Source: Okeania sp. SIO2C9
Lineage (GTDB): Bacteria > Cyanobacteriota > Cyanobacteriia > Cyanobacteriales > Microcoleaceae
Direction: 5' to 3'
Length of the DNA stretch: 64,000 nucleotides
Assembly: GCF_010672455.1 (NCBI RefSeq)
Contig: NZ_JAAHGO010000041.1
Location: forward strand, 1 to 64,000
A program made the translations under genes and the position numbers. The notes under the pieces are model-generated. The model made no database searches, was not told where the DNA came from, and worked only from the letters and a program-made list of their open reading frames with translations. Shown piece by piece: positions 45,973-55,199 of the stretch (position 1 is the first letter of the stretch; each line of letters opens with the position of its first letter).

Positions 45973-48489
45973 CTATTCTCTTTCAGACAATACTAATTCA
46001 ACCTCTGTAGCAATCTTTTTCGCTTTTTTCAGATACTTGTGAGCTAGTTGTTGTTGTTCAGGATGAACTTGTAAAATAGTCAGACCCAGATAATAGTAAT
46101 TATAGGCTCGCATAGAGTAAAATTCAGTTTCTTGCAGTAACTCTTCTAAATGCCTATATTTTGCCAGAGCTTCCGAATATTTACCTTGAGTATAAAGCCA
46201 ATTAGCATAACATTTTAGTGGATGAGCTATTGACCATTTTTCACCTTGATTTACAGATAAATCCAAAGCTTTTTCATAATATTCTTGTGCTATTTGTATT
46301 TGCTTTTTGGCAGAGTAATAAATTGCAAACTCTAAAGCCAATAAACATTGTTGATTATTATCTTCTGGCTCCAGCATTTTTTGAGCTAAATCTAAAATAT
46401 TCTTAGCCACTTCAAAAGATTTCATTGCATTAAAACATCTAGCAATATTCCAGAGAATATTAAACTTTTTAATCCGGTCTTCTCGCTCATTCTGATTATA
46501 TTTTTGAAAAAAATTTTGAACTTCAGCTATTTGGTCATTCGTGGGATTAAATAGTAATCCAAATAGCTTTTTCATTTCCCCTTTCAACTCTTGAGTAATG
46601 CCACCAAGTTTGGCATAAATTGCTGCAGCAAAAAAATGACGCAAAGCTTTCCTTGGTCTATCTTTTTCCAGATAAACTGCTCCTAAACCATAAAAAGCTA
46701 TGGCTTGCCAATAGTTTTTACCAGACTTGGAGGCAATTTTATTAGCTTGTTGACAAGCCACTTCAGCCTTGTGTAAATTTCCTAGATAACGATAAGCTTT
46801 ACCTGCTATTGAATAAGCAGACATCCGAGCAAAACGAATTTTTTCGTCTGACTCATCTTTTTCTCTAGTAATAGCAATAATTTGTTCACTAATATTCAGT
46901 GCTTTGCTATTTTTGCCCACTTCTGAATAAATTGTTCCTAGAGGAATAAGAAGAAATGCTCTTTGTATTCCAGATAAGCGATCGATAATTTTTTCGCTGC
47001 TAATAATAAACCGCGACATATTATTCCAAAGGTTAGCTGTGCCACGAAGATTTTCAATTTTTTCTGCTGCTAAAATTTTATATAATAAAACATTACAACA
47101 TTCCTCAAAATCTCCAATAGTTGCTAAATGCTCAACAGCTTCAAAAGCATATTTCTGAGTTATTTCCGACTCAACTTTATCGACTTCGAGATAAAATTCG
47201 GCAGCTGCACGGTTTGCTAACAACCACTCCTGACACTCTTCCTTACCTGTTTCTACTTCCTCCAACTTACCCACAATATTATCCCTAATTTCCCCCTTCA
47301 ACCTTTCTCTAGCTTTAGCCTGCATTACCGGATGCAGGTAATAGCCATCCTCACACCACTCAATTAAAGCGCGATCGCGTAAAGCTTTGATAACCCTTTC
47401 TCGACGGGATATTGGCACATCCCACAATAAACATAAAATTGCTGCTTTGGGTAAAGTAGGAATTTCTTGATAGCGGTAACAACCTAAACGAAAAAGGAGT
47501 CGAGCAGCTCTGGGACGATCGTCCTGGAGTTTGTCAAACTGCCCTTCAATCAAGTTTTCTAAGGTCGGAACGACAAGCAAGTCGTGGCGATTTTCTTGCC
47601 AATAAGCCTGTAAATTCCCCTCAAAGTCGAGACGTATGGCATTAGCCAGAATACACATTGCTTCCGCATTACCACCGTAAGCACAGTGCATTTCCTTTAA
47701 AGCAGCAGTATCTATCTCAACCTGGTGACGGCAAAAAAACTCTTGCCAAGCGGTCTCACTCAACCCTGCCAAACGATAAATTTCCACTATAACAGCAGGT
47801 TCAAATAATTGTTCGCGACTGGTGAGCAGAGTGACAGAGTTTAAATTTGGACTACCTAGCATCCTCAATAATTCTGCGTAGCAGCGATGTTGGGGCACAA
47901 AACGACCTCTTTGCAACGCTGGTTCGAGACGATCGATAAGTATGCCAATTTTTTGTGTGCTATTTTGGAGCTGACGTCGTAACCGGTCTAAAGTAATGCC
48001 AAATTCTCTTCCCGGCTCTTCTCCAAAATAGCATTGTAACCATTCCTCTATGACCAACTCCACCGAAATGATATTTTCTTTCTCCATGGCAATATGCAAT
48101 TTGATCGTCAAATCAAACCCTTGAGTCTCAAAAAAGTAGCGGGCCAAAGTAGTTTTACCTATACCCCCTTCCCCTTGAATGAGAATCAATTTAGCCCCTT
48201 CGGCGATGAGCTGGTTAAGACCATTAATGGCCTCTTCCCGGCCAACAAAATTTGAGTCTCGTACTGTAGGTCTGCTTTGTTCGACTATTTCTTGCCAATT
48301 AACATTGACAGCTTGACAAATATCTTGAAAAGTTTTTTGTTTAATGGCTTCTCTGCGCCAAAACCTTCTTAAGGTTGCTTCAGAGGTATAAGCAGCCTTT
48401 AGCCATTGAGGAGCAGCTTTTGTCCAGTTTTTCTGTTTTCTAGCCTGCTCCACTATTTTTAGTCCCTGTGGAGATGCTCTGAGGGCCAT
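45973..48489 (-). CDS. STAND NTPase (NB-ARC-like) with N-terminal HTH and C-terminal TPRs
   Basis: An 838-aa signal-transduction ATPase. Residues 1-75 form a helical, helix-turn-helix-like domain (SEATLRRFWRREAIKQKTFQDIC). FVGREEAINGL (81-91) leads to Walker A GEGGIGKT (106-113) and a Walker B-like KIGILIDRLEPAL. A winged-helix region follows, and tetratricopeptide-like repeats fill about 440-838 (e.g. AGKAYRYLGNLHKAEVACQQ). Such proteins act as sensors that oligomerise on ligand binding, in regulation or in antiphage/cell-death signalling. No effector domain (TIR, protease, nuclease) is fused. The upstream region is present in extra copies at 50.0-50.45 kb. Confidence 0.85.
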   Translation of the reverse strand: MALRASPQGLKIVEQARKQKNWTKAAPQWLKAAYTSEATLRRFWRREAIKQKTFQDICQAVNVNWQEIVEQSRPTVRDSNFVGREEAINGLNQLIAEGAKLILIQGEGGIGKTTLARYFFETQGFDLTIKLHIAMEKENIISVELVIEEWLQCYFGEEPGREFGITLDRLRRQLQNSTQKIGILIDRLEPALQRGRFVPQHRCYAELLRMLGSPNLNSVTLLTSREQLFEPAVIVEIYRLAGLSETAWQEFFCRHQVEIDTAALKEMHCAYGGNAEAMCILANAIRLDFEGNLQAYWQENRHDLLVVPTLENLIEGQFDKLQDDRPRAARLLFRLGCYRYQEIPTLPKAAILCLLWDVPISRRERVIKALRDRALIEWCEDGYYLHPVMQAKARERLKGEIRDNIVGKLEEVETGKEECQEWLLANRAAAEFYLEVDKVESEITQKYAFEAVEHLATIGDFEECCNVLLYKILAAEKIENLRGTANLWNNMSRFIISSEKIIDRLSGIQRAFLLIPLGTIYSEVGKNSKALNISEQIIAITREKDESDEKIRFARMSAYSIAGKAYRYLGNLHKAEVACQQANKIASKSGKNYWQAIAFYGLGAVYLEKDRPRKALRHFFAAAIYAKLGGITQELKGEMKKLFGLLFNPTNDQIAEVQNFFQKYNQNEREDRIKKFNILWNIARCFNAMKSFEVAKNILDLAQKMLEPEDNNQQCLLALEFAIYYSAKKQIQIAQEYYEKALDLSVNQGEKWSIAHPLKCYANWLYTQGKYSEALAKYRHLEELLQETEFYSMRAYNYYYLGLTILQVHPEQQQLAHKYLKKAKKIATEVELVLSERE

Positions 48490-48760
48490 AATGTTTATTT
48501 TTAAATTGGTATTAACGTTTAAATCGGACTTTTCAGGATCTTTTATGAAATGGACTTTTATTTTATAGATAAGATTTTTTCAAAACACCCCAAATGAGTT
48601 CAAGTATTGTTTCAACTTGGCCAGATAATTATTTTGTCTATACTACTTTAAATTTAAAGTTTTGCTCAGTTGTGCAGTGGAATTGTACAAAAAATTAACA
48701 ATTTGAATAGGTAAGTGAACAGAAAAGTGAACAGAAAAGTGAGCGATCGCTGCGGGATAG
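48490..48760 (-). promoter_or_regulatory. Upstream region of the STAND gene with 11-bp direct repeats
   Basis: Contains GCTCAGTTGTGCAGTGGAAT (48664-48683) and then three tandem copies of an AAGTGAACAGA-like 11-mer (about 48713-48744), the last running into a GCGATCGC octamer. The same block (about 94 bp) recurs at 50049-50142 and 50343-50436. Iteron-like spacing suggests a binding site for a regulator, possibly the gene's own N-terminal HTH domain; that is inference. Confidence 0.5.
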
Positions 48761-49103
48761 GTTCTGTATTCTTAAGAATATAAGTAGATAAACGCAAGGA
48801 ATGCAGCCAAGATTCTCGGTTTTCGTGAAACCGTAATTGAGGATAGCCTCAAAGTTTTTGCCCATCTACTTAGGACTTACGCAGTCGCTCCTACCTAACA
48901 GTGTCTATGCTATTGAACTGTGTAAGTCCTGTTCAAGCAAAATCCTTAAAAACGAGAGCAACATGAAAAACTATTTTTTATCTAGCTTTTTAGGAATCTC
49001 AGCATTGAGTGGAACCATTACTTGCATAGTATTTGGCTATATGCTCAAAGCCTCAGCTATAACAATTACTAAAAATTTTATGTTTGAATCGGATGTGTAA
49101 ATA
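48761..49103 (+). other. Short signal-peptide-like ORF and an AGGACTTACGCA repeat
   Basis: A 45-codon frame at 48963-49100 (MKNYFLSSFLGISALSGTIT...) looks like the N-terminal export signal of a secreted protein and stops 4 bp before an ATATCAAATCCGG repeat, so it may be a truncated gene. A TAGGACTTACGCA...GTAAGTCCTG MITE (about 48869-48933) precedes it. The longer frame from 48837 only arises by reading through that repeat and is not accepted. Confidence 0.35.
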
Positions 49104-49406
49104 ATATCAAATCCGGTTAAACATTTATAGAATGGTTAAGTCAGGAGGAGTCAACACCCCTAGCCCCTCCCCCTCCCTGGAGGGGGAGGACCGAGTCAGA
49201 TTAAATCCGGTAGCATCGGTGTTATTCAGTATTAAAGAACTGTAGGGGCGAATGGCCATTCGCCCTTACACATTGTATGACGATCAACAGAATTATATTA
49301 CTCCGAAGCCAACGGATTTGATATCAGGAGGAGAGAGAATTGCAAAGATGAGCGTAGTTATGACGATTGGAGATTTTTTTTATGTCCAATAAAACGGATT
49401 TGATAT
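49104..49406. repeat. Nested ATATCAAATCCGG repeats
   Basis: The outer element runs from ATATCAAATCCGGTTAAAC (49104) to AAACGGATTTGATAT (49406). Inside it a second one runs from AAATCCGGTAGCATCGG (about 49203) to AACGGATTTGATAT (49324) with a GGGGCGAATGGCCATTCGCC core. The outer sequence also resembles 11408-11559. Confidence 0.7.
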
Positions 49407-49429
49407 AACTGATGTTACCGAATAATTAA

Positions 49430-49633
49430 GGTTTAAAGCCTCTCCTTGGCTGCGCCGCGAGCTGTCGCTCTACAAGGAGAAACAGCGGTCGATATTCGTA
49501 GCTTCCCCGTTGGGTGGGATGGCTCCGAAACCTGCGCCATATCCATGAGACCAAGAGAAGAAAAATTTTTCATAATTAGTCAATCCTATCCGTTTTCACT
49601 CTTGAGGTAATTATTAATTATTAATTGTTGAAG
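49430..49633. repeat. Diverged copy of the ~200-bp dispersed repeat
   Basis: TTACCGAATAATTAAGGTTT at one end and ATTAATTATTAATTGTTGAA at the other, inverted relative to 16281-16480. It contains GCGCCGCGAGCTGTCGCTCT, which also occurs in the 30.6-kb copy. Confidence 0.65.
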
Positions 49634-49815
49634 AACTCTATATCTGAAACCTTATCTTCTGAAAATTTATAAAGGTGAAATAAAAATGAATCAATATATT
49701 TTCCTGAAGACAGCCAGTATTACATTTTTCCTGCTTCATAAAACTGATATAAAACGTCACATAGCGTGATATTTTAATGTTTACTTCCTGCTTCCACTGA
49801 GACCGTCGGCAGCTA

Positions 49816-50025
49816 CTCATCCACAGGCATTGACGGTCAAGCCGACCGCATTTGTTAAATTTATACTGGCGTTTAAATCTCTATCCATTGATCAGCCACA
49901 TTCAGGGCAATCATAAGTTCTCAGATTTATCTGACAAAGACAGAGACTCTTTAACCTGACCACAGTTAGAGCAAGTTTTAGAGCTAGGAAACCATCTATC
50001 AAAAACGATTAAATGATCATATTCT
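49816..50025 (-). pseudogene. tnpB C-terminal remnant
   Basis: The minus strand encodes FDRWFPSSKTCSNCGQVKES, then (with disruptions) a second Cys pair in DCPECG, MDRDLNASINL (RuvC III) and NAVGLTVNACG followed by a stop. Only the zinc ribbon and last RuvC motif remain. Confidence 0.75.
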
Positions 50026-50029
50026 CTAT

Positions 50030-50450
50030 ATTACCTTAAATTGACAGTTTTGCTCAGTTGTGCAGTGGAATTGTACAAAAAATTAACAATTTGAATAGGT
50101 AAGTGAGCAGAAAAGTGAACAGAAAAGTGAGCGATCGCTGCGGAATTACTGTGCAATTATAAAACTGAAGGCCATAATTTTTATCTTTGAATTCATATTA
50201 ATATTTCAATCGGATTTTTCAGAAGCCTTGATGAAATCGGTTTTTATTTATAGACAATATTTTTTCAAAGCACCCCAGAATAGTTCAAGTCTTGGTCCAA
50301 CTTTGCCAGATAATCTTGTCCATAGTACTTGAAATTGAAAATTTTGCTCAGTTGTGCAGTGGAATTGAATAAAAAGTGAACAATTTGAATCAGTAAATGA
50401 ACGGATAGCTGAACAAAAAGGTGAGCGATCGCTGCGAGATAAATTCTGTA
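50030..50450 (-). repeat. Two relic copies of the STAND-gene upstream region
   Basis: Positions 50049-50142 repeat the conserved 94-bp block. Positions 50173-50450 repeat the whole upstream region, including the start codon and a few codons (ATGGCCTTCAG on the minus strand, compared with ATGGCCCTCAG in the gene), before diverging. The second relic lies within 100-375 bp of the UnbL/E3 start codon. Confidence 0.75.
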
Positions 50451-50546
50451 TTATGAATAATATCTTGAATTTTGAAACTTAATCTCACTATAAAAAATTA
50501 GCTTAAAACTTTTTGTATAAGTTTTATCACCTAGGAGATTGTTTAT

Positions 50547-51611
50547 ATGACCCAGATTTTAGCTAAACCTAACCTAGATAAGCACACAAAACAAAGTCTT
50601 TACTCCGCAACCTCCCCAAAGTCCCCGCCTTTACAACTCTGGGTGAAGTTACGCCAGCGCTTACTAGGAATTTCCACCGCAGAAGCAACTGTTGCCCGAC
50701 GGGGGTTTAAAACGAATAGTCCTCGTATTCAACAGCGATTAGAAACCATCGGCAAAACTTTTTTGCAGGGCTACCATGCAGCCATTAGCGATGCCAGACT
50801 AGAATCCCTAATTCCTCACCTCAACACCGTAGAAGCCGAGTGGCGAGGCTTTGCTTATGAAGGCGCAGGGATGGGACTTGCCTTACTTGATGGGCTGACC
50901 CCTTGGAAACGAAACCGCTTGCAGCAGTTCTTGGCAGATGCTGGAGGTGAGCATATTTATATGGTGTATGTAGGAATAGGATGGGCTTTAGCTCGCCTTC
51001 CTTGGGGCATCAATAGATATCTCAAAGACATGGGGGAGAAAAATCAATTCCCCGATCCCTTACTTGGTTGGCTGGCGCTAGATGGCTACGGTTTTCACCA
51101 AGGATATTTTTACTGGCGTCAATATGTCGAGGGAATAGCAATTCCCAAAAAACTATCTGGTTATGCCTATAGTGCCTTTGATCAAGGTTTGGGTAGGAGT
51201 CTCTGGTTCGTTTATGGGGCAGATATTAACCTCATTACCCAAGCTATCCAAAATTTCTCTATCAACAGGCAGGCAGATTTGTGGAGTGGAGTTGGGTTGG
51301 CCTGCACCTACGCAGGTGGTGTAAGCAAGGAAGTAGTACAATACCTATCCACGGCAGCAGGAACTTATTTACCCCAAGTATGTCAGGGAGCAGCCTTTGC
51401 TGCCAAGGCGCGTCTGAGAGCTGAAAACCTTGCGACTCATACAGAGATGGCTTGTCAAATTTTGTGTGGTATTAGTGCTGAGGCAGCAGCTGAGATTACC
51501 GACAAGGCTTTAGAAAATTTGCCCTATAACCAAAGAAAACCAGCTTATGAAATCTGGCGACAACGAATTCAAGCTCACTTTGCAATAGAAGAATTAATTG
51601 TTAATTATTAA
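50547..51611 (+). CDS. Enediyne cassette protein UnbL/E3 (DUF1702)
   Basis: A 354-aa protein of the DUF1702 family, the UnbL/E3 member of the conserved enediyne warhead cassette. Signatures are LLGISTAEATVARRGF (about 42-57), YEGAGMGLALLDGLTPW (about 109-125), GGEHIYMVYVGIGWALARLP (about 134-153) and LLGWLALDGYGFHQGYF (about 172-188). The biochemical role is not established; genetic work on the cassette links it to warhead formation together with PKSE. A Shine-Dalgarno-like AGGAG sits 9 bp before the ATG. E4 follows after a 304-bp repeat insertion, so the operon was probably tighter once. Confidence 0.9.
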   Translation: MTQILAKPNLDKHTKQSLYSATSPKSPPLQLWVKLRQRLLGISTAEATVARRGFKTNSPRIQQRLETIGKTFLQGYHAAISDARLESLIPHLNTVEAEWRGFAYEGAGMGLALLDGLTPWKRNRLQQFLADAGGEHIYMVYVGIGWALARLPWGINRYLKDMGEKNQFPDPLLGWLALDGYGFHQGYFYWRQYVEGIAIPKKLSGYAYSAFDQGLGRSLWFVYGADINLITQAIQNFSINRQADLWSGVGLACTYAGGVSKEVVQYLSTAAGTYLPQVCQGAAFAAKARLRAENLATHTEMACQILCGISAEAAAEITDKALENLPYNQRKPAYEIWRQRIQAHFAIEELIVNY

Positions 51612-51915
51612 TAATAAATTCTTACCTCTCCTGGAAAACGGATTATAATTGACTAAGTAATAAAATTTTTTTCTTCTCTTGGTCGATTGGATATGGCGAG
51701 GAGACCCGAAGAGTGACAGAGCCGCTTTCCTAGCGGAATGCTATCGCCAACCCTAACGCTATCCCACCCTACGGGAAGCTCCGAAGAGAGAACTCCGTTC
51801 CGCGGTCGCGTTTCGCGTCAGCGTTGCGTTACGCCAGTTTTGCGAAGCAAAAGCAAACGACCGCTTGTTTCTCCTTGAAAGGAGAGGCTTTAAACCTTAA
51901 TTATTCGGTAACAGC
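51612..51915 (+). repeat. Dispersed repeat between UnbL and UnbV genes
   Basis: A ~300-bp copy of the TTACCTCT...TTATTCGGTAA family in the sense orientation, with a GC-rich insert containing CGTTTCGCGTCAGCGTTGCG. It ends at TTCGGTAA (51903-51910), 5 bp before the next start codon, so it displaces any native ribosome binding site of that gene. Confidence 0.75.
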
Positions 51916-53925
51916 ATGATAGGATTAGTTCATTTTATGCGAGATCAGAGCAAGAGACTGATCGCGATTGTCCTGATTATGGGTTTATTCTGGTTTACCC
52001 GCCTTCCAGCTTTATCAGTTAGTGAAAGGGCAGCGATCGCCTCCAGATTTAATTTCACTCCCTTCCCTTTGCCAGAATTAGCTGGAGGAACTCCCAAATA
52101 TTTACGTTCAGTTCATCCTAGTTTAGAACGTCATTCAGCTTGGATTTCTGCAGTAGGAGCTTCTATTGCCCTGAATGACCTTGATGGCGATCGCTTGTCT
52201 AACGATGCTTGTTATGTAGACACACGGACAGATAGAGCGATCGTTTCCCCAGTACCAGGGACGGGAGAGCGTTATCAACCCTTTGAATTAAAGCCGACAA
52301 ATCTTCCCTACGATGCTTCAACTATGGCACCAATGGGCTGTCTTCCTGGAGATTTGAATGAAGATGGGTTGATGGATCTTCTCGTTTATTACTGGGGAAG
52401 AACTCCGGTGGCATTTTTGCGTCAAAGAAGTGAGACGGTGGGTGACAATACAATAGATTCTGGTAACTCAGTCTACACACTTAACTATCTTCCTCAAGAA
52501 ATAATCCCAAATCTCAAATCTCAAACTCCAAATCAACCCGAACGTTGGTATACTAATGCTGCTACCTTTTCTGACTTGGATGGCGACGGACACAACGATC
52601 TGATTATTGGGAACTACTTCCAGGATGGGGCAGAAATTATCAACCCCAATGGCACTGGTACTGAAGAAATGCAGCATTCTATGACTCGTGCTTATAACGG
52701 CGGGAAGAATCGTATTCTCCTGTGGGCAGGGGCAACGAAATCAACCGTCCATTTCCAAGAAGCTGAAGGAGTTTTAGACAATAATGTTGCCCATGGTTGG
52801 ACACTGGCAGTGGGAACAGCAGATTTAGATGGAGATCTTCTGCCGGAAATCTACTTATCTAATGATTTTGGTCCCGATCGACTGTTACACAATCTTTCTC
52901 AACCAGGAAAACCAAAGTTTGCACTTTTGGAAGGTCAGAAGGGTTTAACTACCCCTAATTCTAAAGTGTTAGGACATGATGGCTTTAAAGGTATGGGAAT
53001 TGATTTCGGCGATATTAATCAAGATGGTTTACTCGATCTCTATGTGAGTAATATTGCTAATGAATATGCTTTGGAAGAAAGTCATTTTCTCTTTGTCAGT
53101 ACAGGAGAATTGGATAAGATGAATCGAGGTATTGCTCCATATATTGACCGCAGCGAACCTTTAGGTTTATCTCGTAGTGGCTGGGGTTGGGATACCAAAT
53201 TTGGCGATTTTGATAATGATGGAGTCCTAGAAGCATTACAGGCGACAGGATTTAGGAAAGGGAAGATCGATCGTTGGCCAGAGTTACAGGAATTAGCGAT
53301 CGCTAATGATGAAGTGCTGAAATCTCCTGGTAGTTGGTTTCACTTTCAATCTGGAGATGATTTAAGTGGACATCAGCATAATCCTTTCTATGTCAGTGAT
53401 TCTAATGGTCGCTATTACGATATTGCTAAGGAATTAGGTTTAGATAATCCTTTTGTAACTCGTGGTATTGCTACAGCGGACGTAGATGGAGATGGAGATT
53501 TAGATTTTGCAGTAGCTAATCAGTGGGAAGATTCCTATTTCTATCGTAATGACAGTCCTGAACCAGGAGCATTTTTGGGGCTGAAACTATGGCAAACCTC
53601 AACTATTTCTCAATCAATCGAAAATCAATCATCTAAAATCAGCAAGAATTTAGTTTTTCCCGCCATCGGGGCAACCGCTACGGTTCATCTCCCCGACGGG
53701 CGTCAGTTAGTTGCCCAAGTAGACGGTGGGAATGGGCATTCGGGGGCGAGGAGTCCTGAACTGCACTTCGGTTTAGGTCAAATACAGGATGAAACCCCCT
53801 TACCAGTGGACTTGCAGTGGCGCGATACAGAAGGGCAAGTCCACCGAGAAAGTTTGTTGTTGTTACCTGGTGAGCATCAAGTTCTGCTAGGTGAGGCGGC
53901 AAAACCTCTTTCTGGCTTGAGCTAG
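51916..53925 (+). CDS. Enediyne cassette protein UnbV/E4 (FG-GAP/VCBS, ASPIC-UnbV)
   Basis: A 669-aa protein of the UnbV/E4 (CRTAC1-like) family. One hydrophobic segment near the N-terminus (about 15-32) suggests export or anchoring. About seven calcium-binding FG-GAP/VCBS motifs follow, e.g. DLDGDGHNDLIIGN, DLDGDLLPEIYLSND, DINQDGLLDLYVSN and DVDGDGDLDFAVANQ. The ASPIC/UnbV domain is at the C-terminus (about 570-665: IGATATVHLPDGRQ). Its role in warhead biosynthesis is not established biochemically. Its last ~80 codons were duplicated twice downstream. No obvious ribosome site precedes the ATG because a repeat ends 5 bp upstream; TTG or GTG starts further in cannot be excluded. Confidence 0.9.
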   Translation: MIGLVHFMRDQSKRLIAIVLIMGLFWFTRLPALSVSERAAIASRFNFTPFPLPELAGGTPKYLRSVHPSLERHSAWISAVGASIALNDLDGDRLSNDACYVDTRTDRAIVSPVPGTGERYQPFELKPTNLPYDASTMAPMGCLPGDLNEDGLMDLLVYYWGRTPVAFLRQRSETVGDNTIDSGNSVYTLNYLPQEIIPNLKSQTPNQPERWYTNAATFSDLDGDGHNDLIIGNYFQDGAEIINPNGTGTEEMQHSMTRAYNGGKNRILLWAGATKSTVHFQEAEGVLDNNVAHGWTLAVGTADLDGDLLPEIYLSNDFGPDRLLHNLSQPGKPKFALLEGQKGLTTPNSKVLGHDGFKGMGIDFGDINQDGLLDLYVSNIANEYALEESHFLFVSTGELDKMNRGIAPYIDRSEPLGLSRSGWGWDTKFGDFDNDGVLEALQATGFRKGKIDRWPELQELAIANDEVLKSPGSWFHFQSGDDLSGHQHNPFYVSDSNGRYYDIAKELGLDNPFVTRGIATADVDGDGDLDFAVANQWEDSYFYRNDSPEPGAFLGLKLWQTSTISQSIENQSSKISKNLVFPAIGATATVHLPDGRQLVAQVDGGNGHSGARSPELHFGLGQIQDETPLPVDLQWRDTEGQVHRESLLLLPGEHQVLLGEAAKPLSGLS

Positions 53926-53934
53926 GAAGAAAAA

Positions 53935-53953
53935 AAGCTCCTCACAGGAGCTT
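53935..53953. promoter_or_regulatory. Hairpin AAGCTCCT/AGGAGCTT before PEP-CTERM gene 1
   Basis: AAGCTCCT-CAC-AGGAGCTT with an A-tract before it and no T-tract after it on the plus strand. On the minus strand it would look like an intrinsic terminator. It recurs at 55151-55169 and 56245-56263, each time 31-36 bp before a GTG start. Confidence 0.6.
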
Positions 53954-53984
53954 GATCAAATCAAATTTACAGGAGTATTATCAG

Positions 53985-54791
53985 GTGAATATTTTTAAAT
54001 CATCAAGATTCGTAACTCGTAGTCTAATTGGAGCTTTGGGATTAAGTGCGATCGCTCTTTTTGGTGTCGTAGCTCCTGCAGCAGCAGAAGCAGATTGTGG
54101 CCCCGGGGAGGGTTGGGTTGATAATTGTGAGGCTGGAACCGATCATTTTTCAAACAGTTGGATCAATATTCACTTGTGGTGGGATATTCCCGCACTGGAG
54201 GGAATAGTTGGCGATCTGCCCGATGATTTCTCAATGGAAGACTGGATTATGGTCAAAGGTCCTGTATGGGTAGAGCGAGAAGCAGGGGAAAATAATATGA
54301 TCGAAACTACTCTATCTCATACACTCTCTGGAAATCATGACTTTTTCGGGCCACTTACTCTGGAGACAACAGGAACGGGTGTAATTACAGAAATAGAGCC
54401 TGGTCTGGCCGATAGCTCCTTTGAAGTTGATTTCACACTTAATGGTATGTTCGGAGGCAAGACCACGATAATAGCAGATCGTCTATTGAGAGGTGTATCT
54501 CCAGATGCTTCCAGTGTACTTCCAGGAGTTATTCCTAACCCTTCTAACCCCACAGGATGCCCTAGTACTGATTCAGTCAATGCTGCAGTTATCTATTGTA
54601 ATACCGATCCAAGCGATCTATTTTATTTTGGCGCTGATGGAATTTTCGGAACTGAAGATGACGTTGTGGTAGCTACTATACATAGTGAAGAACACATAAT
54701 TCATATTCCTGAACCTTCCATGGTACTAGCATCTATTTTCGGACTCGGTGGAATGTTGGGATTGAAGAGAAAGAAAGAATCTGACAGCTAA
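53985..54791 (+). CDS. PEP-CTERM exoprotein 1 of the enediyne locus
   Basis: A 268-aa secreted protein. The GTG at 53985 is chosen because AGGAG (53971-53975) precedes it by 9 bp and the two paralogues start at the equivalent codon; an upstream in-frame TTG at 53952 is within the hairpin. The signal peptide covers about 1-36 (cleavage near APAAAEA). The mature domain has DCGPGEGWVDNCEAGTD and SNSWINIHLWWDIP with a Cys pair. The C-terminal sorting tag is IPEPSMVLASIFGLGGMLGL followed by KRKKESDS: PEP motif, membrane helix and basic tail, the substrate form for exosortase. Function of the mature domain unknown. It shares most of its sequence with the next gene. Confidence 0.85.
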   Translation: MNIFKSSRFVTRSLIGALGLSAIALFGVVAPAAAEADCGPGEGWVDNCEAGTDHFSNSWINIHLWWDIPALEGIVGDLPDDFSMEDWIMVKGPVWVEREAGENNMIETTLSHTLSGNHDFFGPLTLETTGTGVITEIEPGLADSSFEVDFTLNGMFGGKTTIIADRLLRGVSPDASSVLPGVIPNPSNPTGCPSTDSVNAAVIYCNTDPSDLFYFGADGIFGTEDDVVVATIHSEEHIIHIPEPSMVLASIFGLGGMLGLKRKKESDS

Positions 54792-55199
54792 GTCAATAGC
54801 TAAAGTTCTGTAGGTTTGGTTAAGCAACAAACGCAACCCAAGATCCTAATCCTTAGCAATGTTGGGTTTCCTTGGGTCAATCCAACCTACTTCTACTACG
54901 GTTCGCTTCCCCGACGAGCGTTATTGAGTAGCGCAGGTAAGCCATAAGAATGAGCATTTGGGGGCAGGGAGTCCTGAATTGCACTTCGGTTTAGGTCAAA
55001 TACCGGAGGAAACCCCCCTTACCAGTGGACTTGCCGTGGCGCGATACAGAAGGGCAAGTCTATCTGTGAAAGTTTGTTGTTACCTGGTTTGTATCAAGTG
55101 CTGCTAGGTGATGCAGCAAGACCTCTTTCTGGCTTGAGCTAGGAAGAAAAAAGCTCCTCACAGGAGCTTCATCAAATCAAATTTACAGGAGTATTATAG
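54792..55199 (+). pseudogene. Decayed duplicate of the UnbV/E4 3' end (relic 1)
   Basis: From about 54893 to 55143 the DNA follows the last ~250 bp of the E4 gene (53680-53930). It shares ACTTCGGTTTAGGTCAAATA, CTTACCAGTGGACTTGC, GGCGCGATACAGAAGGGCAA and the terminal CTTTCTGGCTTGAGCTAGGA, with frameshifts and stops. The first 100 bp (54792-54892) carry a GTTGGGTTTCC...TCAATCCAACC palindromic repeat. The hairpin at 55151-55169 follows. Confidence 0.9.

Noticed and set aside
48837-49100. 87-aa ORF with an early TTG-type start
   Set aside because: The first ~40 codons read through an AGGACTTACGCA MITE; only the inner 45-codon piece from 48963 could be real, and it may be truncated.
49816-50025. 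A complete zinc-ribbon protein
   Set aside because: The frame is interrupted and only the TnpB C-terminal motifs are present.
53952-53984. Upstream TTG start for PEP-CTERM gene 1
   Set aside because: It lies in the hairpin; the GTG at 53985 has a ribosome site and matches the starts of both paralogues.
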